From Aurantiochytrium sp. KH105 (taxonomy: Eukaryota; Sar; Bigyra; Thraustochytrida; Thraustochytriidae), in the NCBI GenBank assembly GCA_003116975.1, contig BGKB01000078.1, forward strand, positions 124,001 through 188,000: a stretch of 64,000 bases of DNA. Reading direction: 5' to 3'. Below, one piece after another: positions 61,001 to 64,000 of this stretch; position 1 is the stretch's first letter, and each line of letters opens with the position of its first letter. Both the position numbers and the translations under genes were made by a program. The notes under the pieces were generated by a model. The model searched no databases and was not told where the DNA came from. It saw only the letters and a program-made list of their open reading frames with translations.

Positions 61001-63475
61001 GGACTCGTTGCAATGCTCCGCAACCTTGGCAATTAAGTGCTGTTTGCGTTCGCTGGACTCGTGCAGGACTCTTTGCAAGAAAATTGCATTCGCCCCGTTC
61101 CCTGCGCGCAAGGCATCGAGGCGAAAAGCGTCCTGATCAGACTTACGCGTGCACAATTCGTAGAGCTCGGCGCAGTTTGGCATGCCACGAAGCAAGCGAA
61201 GCAAGGCGCCACACCGTGTGGCTCTGCGTGCGAGCGACAGACTCGAGACTCCCCGCAAGGACGACTTGCAAAAGGAAGGGAGATGCAAAGCGTAGAGAAG
61301 CCGCTTCTCGGTCACCGCTGCCAACAAGGCTTCGTGAGACGGAGAGCTGCCATCCTTGCTCGAGGCTTTGTCTCCGGTGATTGCATGACGGAAAAAGCAC
61401 CCATCAAAATGCTCGAAGGCGTCCGCGCCCCCAAAGCTCCAGCCTGCAAGAACGTCGACGACGCGTTCGAGACAGCACCAAAGCATCCCACGTTCCATTG
61501 AGCGAAGAGACGCACCACTTGCGAGCGCTGAGGCGTGAAAATGCTCAAGCATCTGGATTGTGGTCACGGAAGCGTGAGGCACGGCGAAGAGAGCACGTAA
61601 ACGGCGAAGTGGTGGCGCCAGAGACATTTCGATTCGATGAGAGATCTCCAAAAGGGAAATTGCGTGGTGCTCAGATTGCGAAGCGCTCTGGAAGAGAAGA
61701 CCCACGCGACGTTGATGCGCCAAGAGATGCGCGTCAATTCGCTCCACCACGACTTCTGCAACCTCGGCTTCGGGTAGAATAGGATCTCCTTTGCAAAGGT
61801 TGGCGAGTGCAAGGTAAGTCGAGCCGCAGGCGGCCACTTGGTCAAGCAGGGCGCGAAGACCTTCGACAGTGCCGGCATGCAGCCGGGTTTCGCAGGGCTC
61901 GAGTCGAAGCGGGTCTGTGCGCAGCTCGAATGAGCGGCTGGGAACTCCAAGCAGTGCGTAGACAAGGTCTCTTTGCAATTCTTGCGTGGTGATTACAGTA
62001 GCACCTCGCGACCTTTCAAATCGCCCGCTGTGTTGAATGAGATGTTCGAGCCACATTGGCCCCCGTTCCGAAGAGAGAACCGCGTGCGAGCTGTATTGTA
62101 GAGCCTTCAAGCACTCGTCGTGAGGAACGCTGGTCTCGAAGCTTGCCGCAACTTCCTCCTCCCAGCCCAATAGCAACCGTGGAGGCAGCGGGTGCGCAGT
62201 GTGGGCGAGACGAAGCCAGAGGTCCTCTTCGGGAGGCCAGCGAACTTCACAAAGCAGAGAATCAGACGAACTGGCTCTTTCATCGAGAATTTCGGAGGCA
62301 TCTTGAGGATACCTCAGCTTGCTTTCCGCCGCCCCCGGTACAGTTCCTTTCCCCTTTTTCTGCTGTTGTTTCAGGGATGCCAGGTGTCGATCTTGTGCGA
62401 TTTTCAATCCGAGCGGGTCTGGGGCAAATCCGTCATATTCAGTGTCAATCTCAGGCAGAGACAAGGTAATGTTCACCTCGGAAAGGTTACTTCGCGTCTG
62501 GGATACGAGCGCGCCGAGAAGACAATCTTTGGACGGCAGTGGCTCCAAGAAATCTTCACACGTGTTTGCGGGCGCATTTCCAGAATTTTCGTCCACGTTT
62601 TGGGGATCACTTTCCCTCGCTGGCCTGGATGTCGGCTCCATGGTTAATCTTTCGAGATTCATCGAAGGGCCCCACTGTTCCTCTTCGGTGATGTCATTGT
62701 CGCCTTGGAGTCGCTTAAAGACTTGGCATCCATTCTCCGCAGCCTCGGCCCATGAAGTCTCATCAAGAGGCAGCAAAGGATAGCGCTTGAGCTCAGAGGC
62801 TGGCGTCCGGGTCTGGACGCGCAGACGCAAGGTCGTTGCGGGACCGTCGGTGGATGTGCCCAAAAGCCGTTGAGCACTCGGCGTGAGGGAAACTGTGCGA
62901 ATGAGACTGGGGTCCATACCTGGCGCTTCACTATTCATCGACATTTGAGATGCTTGGGGGGCGAGAGATGCGTGCCCGTGAGCGATAGCGCTTGAGGCTG
63001 CAAGAAGACGGTCCGCAGTATCCGAGAGGACCACCTGTGAAGGAGATCTTTCGCGCCGGCTCGAATGAGACACAGGATCTTCTGAATGCGATCTCGCAAG
63101 CATGGAAAGGAGTGTGAGCACACTGGGGAGCGCATCCCCTGTATACGAGGTGCCAAGATATTCGAGGCATGCGTCGAGGGTTTCTGCAGCTCTCGCGTGA
63201 CCCTTGCGCCTGAAGTTGAATTCGAAGGCGCGAAGAATCTCAGTCGCGCGTCTTGCGTTCCTCTTTTCACGCCATTCGCTCTCACTGGCATGATTGCCGT
63301 CTTCTTCAAGGCCTCGTCTTTGTCCTTCGTCGTCGTCGTCGTCAGGATTTGCTGCCTTGGCGGCATGTCGCGCAGCCCAGAGACCGCCAAAAAAGGTCTC
63401 CTCAGCGCTACGCGTGTTCCCTGCGCCCTGCGTCGCACCGAGCGCACGGACGCTGCGCCGCACGTCGGCCTCCAT
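58022..63475 (-). CDS. TUBGCP6: Gamma-tubulin complex component, GCP6-like, with central 32-residue repeat array
   Basis: An 1,817-residue Spc97/Spc98-family protein. GCPs build the gamma-tubulin ring complex that nucleates microtubules, and GCP6 has a long insert between its two GRIP domains. Here a GRIP1-like part (DLVYALLGVPSRSFELR, then ALANLCKGDPILPEAEV) lies near 500-620. Next comes a charged coiled coil (about 820-980), then ten 32-residue repeats near 1005-1325 (consensus RTSVQIVKRDKEEGADARAA). The GRIP2 domain at the C-terminus starts LTERQFASRFHY and contains ELHWPLSFIVREQDKAAYPQIHRFLLQLKYA, the GCP signature. Human GCP6 is 1,819 residues and also carries tandem repeats in this place. 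The stop TAG overlaps palindrome TAGGCCTA. Start ATG at 63475. Confidence 0.85.
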   Translation of the reverse strand: MEADVRRSVRALGATQGAGNTRSAEETFFGGLWAARHAAKAANPDDDDDEGQRRGLEEDGNHASESEWREKRNARRATEILRAFEFNFRRKGHARAAETLDACLEYLGTSYTGDALPSVLTLLSMLARSHSEDPVSHSSRRERSPSQVVLSDTADRLLAASSAIAHGHASLAPQASQMSMNSEAPGMDPSLIRTVSLTPSAQRLLGTSTDGPATTLRLRVQTRTPASELKRYPLLPLDETSWAEAAENGCQVFKRLQGDNDITEEEQWGPSMNLERLTMEPTSRPARESDPQNVDENSGNAPANTCEDFLEPLPSKDCLLGALVSQTRSNLSEVNITLSLPEIDTEYDGFAPDPLGLKIAQDRHLASLKQQQKKGKGTVPGAAESKLRYPQDASEILDERASSSDSLLCEVRWPPEEDLWLRLAHTAHPLPPRLLLGWEEEVAASFETSVPHDECLKALQYSSHAVLSSERGPMWLEHLIQHSGRFERSRGATVITTQELQRDLVYALLGVPSRSFELRTDPLRLEPCETRLHAGTVEGLRALLDQVAACGSTYLALANLCKGDPILPEAEVAEVVVERIDAHLLAHQRRVGLLFQSASQSEHHAISLLEISHRIEMSLAPPLRRLRALFAVPHASVTTIQMLEHFHASALASGASLRSMERGMLWCCLERVVDVLAGWSFGGADAFEHFDGCFFRHAITGDKASSKDGSSPSHEALLAAVTEKRLLYALHLPSFCKSSLRGVSSLSLARRATRCGALLRLLRGMPNCAELYELCTRKSDQDAFRLDALRAGNGANAIFLQRVLHESSERKQHLIAKVAEHCNESEKKRFLEQEARRKEAWKVIEDSRIAAEAVNARFIARSEEEQRRIEAERKAQLEEFRAAAEDAKSAKVRARLEKQRQEREEQPRDLTSHITDEQRTEAEQYLLEQFERLAQEQAEQGGVLDAKLAAAKHELETKLTSLQTASQDSFQRSDATTSVVVQQPPGGHSVAASLLYDNENATGRSRSAVHIVGRAEDGMDARAAISNKPLARDHGVKTSVHIVNHAEEGADARAAISNEPLPADADARSSVQIVKRDKEEGFDARAAISDEPLASSPNARTSVHIVKRDKEEGIDARAAISDEPLISSPNARTSVQIVKRDKEEGADARAAISDEPLASSPNARTSVQIVKRDKEEGIDARAAISDEPLVSSPNARTSVQIVNRDKEEGADARAAISDEPLASSPNARTSVQIVKRDKEEGADARAAISDEPLVSSPNARTSVQIVKRDKEEGADARAAISDEPLASSPNARTSVRIVKQDKEEGADARAAISDEPLAAGVNAQPTVHIVGSVSPQASKTAKPSVRVQQSPGGETSFAFGVHPDATRPAVQVSQPAGGHSSIEALMTRTNRSKSEESERDAMESLARRQKTVRRIRDAMVSAKPLRYGDAILSDVEECRQPPGGAAKQAILDSLEDLGCDDAPCGALDAAIELAVVEPLLQQCDLVEATFVAVVVRQSNVLEALDGVRSTILMAQGDLYNGIVDRLYEMRLRRGDLRHRKGRVLQEVFASEADGLALTERQFASRFHYAVDATSEAAHSGHSEFSKFAFVDAQYELHWPLSFIVREQDKAAYPQIHRFLLQLKYAGALVRRVWTRLCATKALGRLPVLTWLSTRWHQVRNLISNLEDYLMTTLLTEHWAAMQSAFAAPCASFRHPHELQEIHHRFVEAAMRTCFLDGSNVSKVLHECVSRAMERTDALARHSLHLLDELLDSAETNVQRREDIKVPRELEQAWREFSKTQTFLLRTVQSYSRSALSSDGAAQRILVHLNFNCFFSSA
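59505..60465 (-). repeat. Coding tandem array of ten 96-bp units in the GCP6-like gene
   Basis: Units repeat every 96 bases without gaps except one copy shorter by three bases, and encode 32 residues each. Eight central copies are nearly identical (ISDEPLASSPNARTSVQIV core); the two at the N-terminal side and the last are diverged. A partial eleventh unit follows (PTVHIVG). Variants alternate between Ala and Ile after EEG and Ala and Val after EPL, suggesting duplication in two-unit steps. Confidence 0.95.
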
Positions 63476-64000
63476 ATTTCCGCCAGCAGCAGTCGCGGCA
63501 GCAGCAGCAGCAGCAGCAGCGTCACCGCAAGCTCGCGTGTTAGCAAGATGTCTCGGCGAGCTCGCGCCGCTTCCTTACCGCGACGGTTAGCCAAGCTATC
63601 CTGCTGATAGCGAGAGCGAGGGAGATGATGACAGAGAGAGAAAACAATGGTGGAAAGAGAAGGATAGTAGGCCTATAGACAAAGCAAGTTGGAGCATTTG
63701 ACGACCAGCCTTTTTTGTTGAGATTGGTGGGTTGGTTTACCATTGTCCACTTCGGTAGTGCCGGCAAGTCGCTTCTGCTGCCGATAATGCACTTGCGGCC
63801 GGCTAGCTGCGCTGCTGGCTGGCGAGTCTCTGCGGAGTTCGTCCCAAAGCACTGCCTGCAGCAGTAGGCAGCAGTCTTTGAATTTTCCTCGGGGAGCAAG
63901 GTCGCCGCCGCGCGGGACGCAAAAGGTAAAACCCCAACACTGGCCGCAAGAACCCGGTCTCGATCCTCTCCACGGTCCGCTCTTCTTCTGCTCCGTCCGC
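63476..64000. other. Intergenic, upstream of the GCP6-like gene
   Basis: Should hold the promoter and 5' UTR of the GCP6-like gene; (CAG)n-like triplets just inside the gene's upstream end (63486-63520) are noncoding. The palindrome TAGGCCTA is at 63668-63675. No gene seen. Confidence 0.5.

Noticed and set aside
1-64000. Search for virus-like elements, LTR or DNA transposons, rRNA, tRNA and CRISPR arrays
   Set aside because: No reverse transcriptase, integrase, transposase, capsid-like frame, long terminal repeat or regular spacer array was recognised by eye. Weak or very old copies could have been missed.

Overview
The window is nuclear DNA from a compact, GC-rich, intron-poor eukaryote. 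Nineteen protein genes can be named to family level and a twentieth tract looks like a decayed or frameshifted gene. Most are single uninterrupted reading frames, including a 1,989-residue ion channel and an 1,817-residue gamma-tubulin complex protein. Only one spliced intron is clear. The gene set is conserved eukaryotic core (TFIIE-alpha, TSR1, EMC7, CDK1-type kinase, XRCC2-like protein, GUF1, NDUFAF6-like protein, PITH protein) plus signalling proteins with unusual architectures. Together with the Cys/His 'HGG' repeats and the low-complexity flanks, this suggests a stramenopile protist, perhaps a thraustochytrid (Labyrinthulomycetes). That placement is an inference and is not proven by the sequence.

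Layout: 1-952 intergenic; NADPH oxidase with WW and SH3 domains (+); XRCC2-like recombinase paralogue (+); TSR1 (-); short-chain dehydrogenase (-); four-domain voltage-gated cation channel (-); Golgi-type sulfotransferase (-); a frameshifted coding-like tract (-); AT-hook/MBD-like nuclear protein (-); CDK1-like kinase (+); PITH-domain protein (-) divergent from an NDUFAF6-like gene (+); class C GPCR-like receptor (-); a 2.4 kb microsatellite field; a highly divergent myosin (-); GUF1/LepA (+); EMC7 (-); MFS transporter (-) divergent from a calmodulin-like gene with one intron (+); TFIIE-alpha (-) divergent from an M1 aminopeptidase (+); GCP6-like gamma-tubulin complex protein (-).

The genes do not form a pathway or operon. 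Convergent neighbours are spaced a few hundred bases apart, divergent pairs share 0.5-0.7 kb likely bidirectional promoters, and several 5' flanks carry simple repeats, including an (AGAGC)n pentamer seen at four loci.

The most interesting points are the NADPH oxidase carrying its own WW and SH3 domains plus two SH3-ligand motifs, a myosin whose switch I and II no longer match the consensus, a class C receptor with a short threonine/proline stalk in place of a Venus-flytrap domain, and a GCP6-like protein with ten 32-residue repeats recalling the unrelated repeat block of human GCP6. No virus-like element, transposon, tRNA, rRNA or CRISPR array was recognised.
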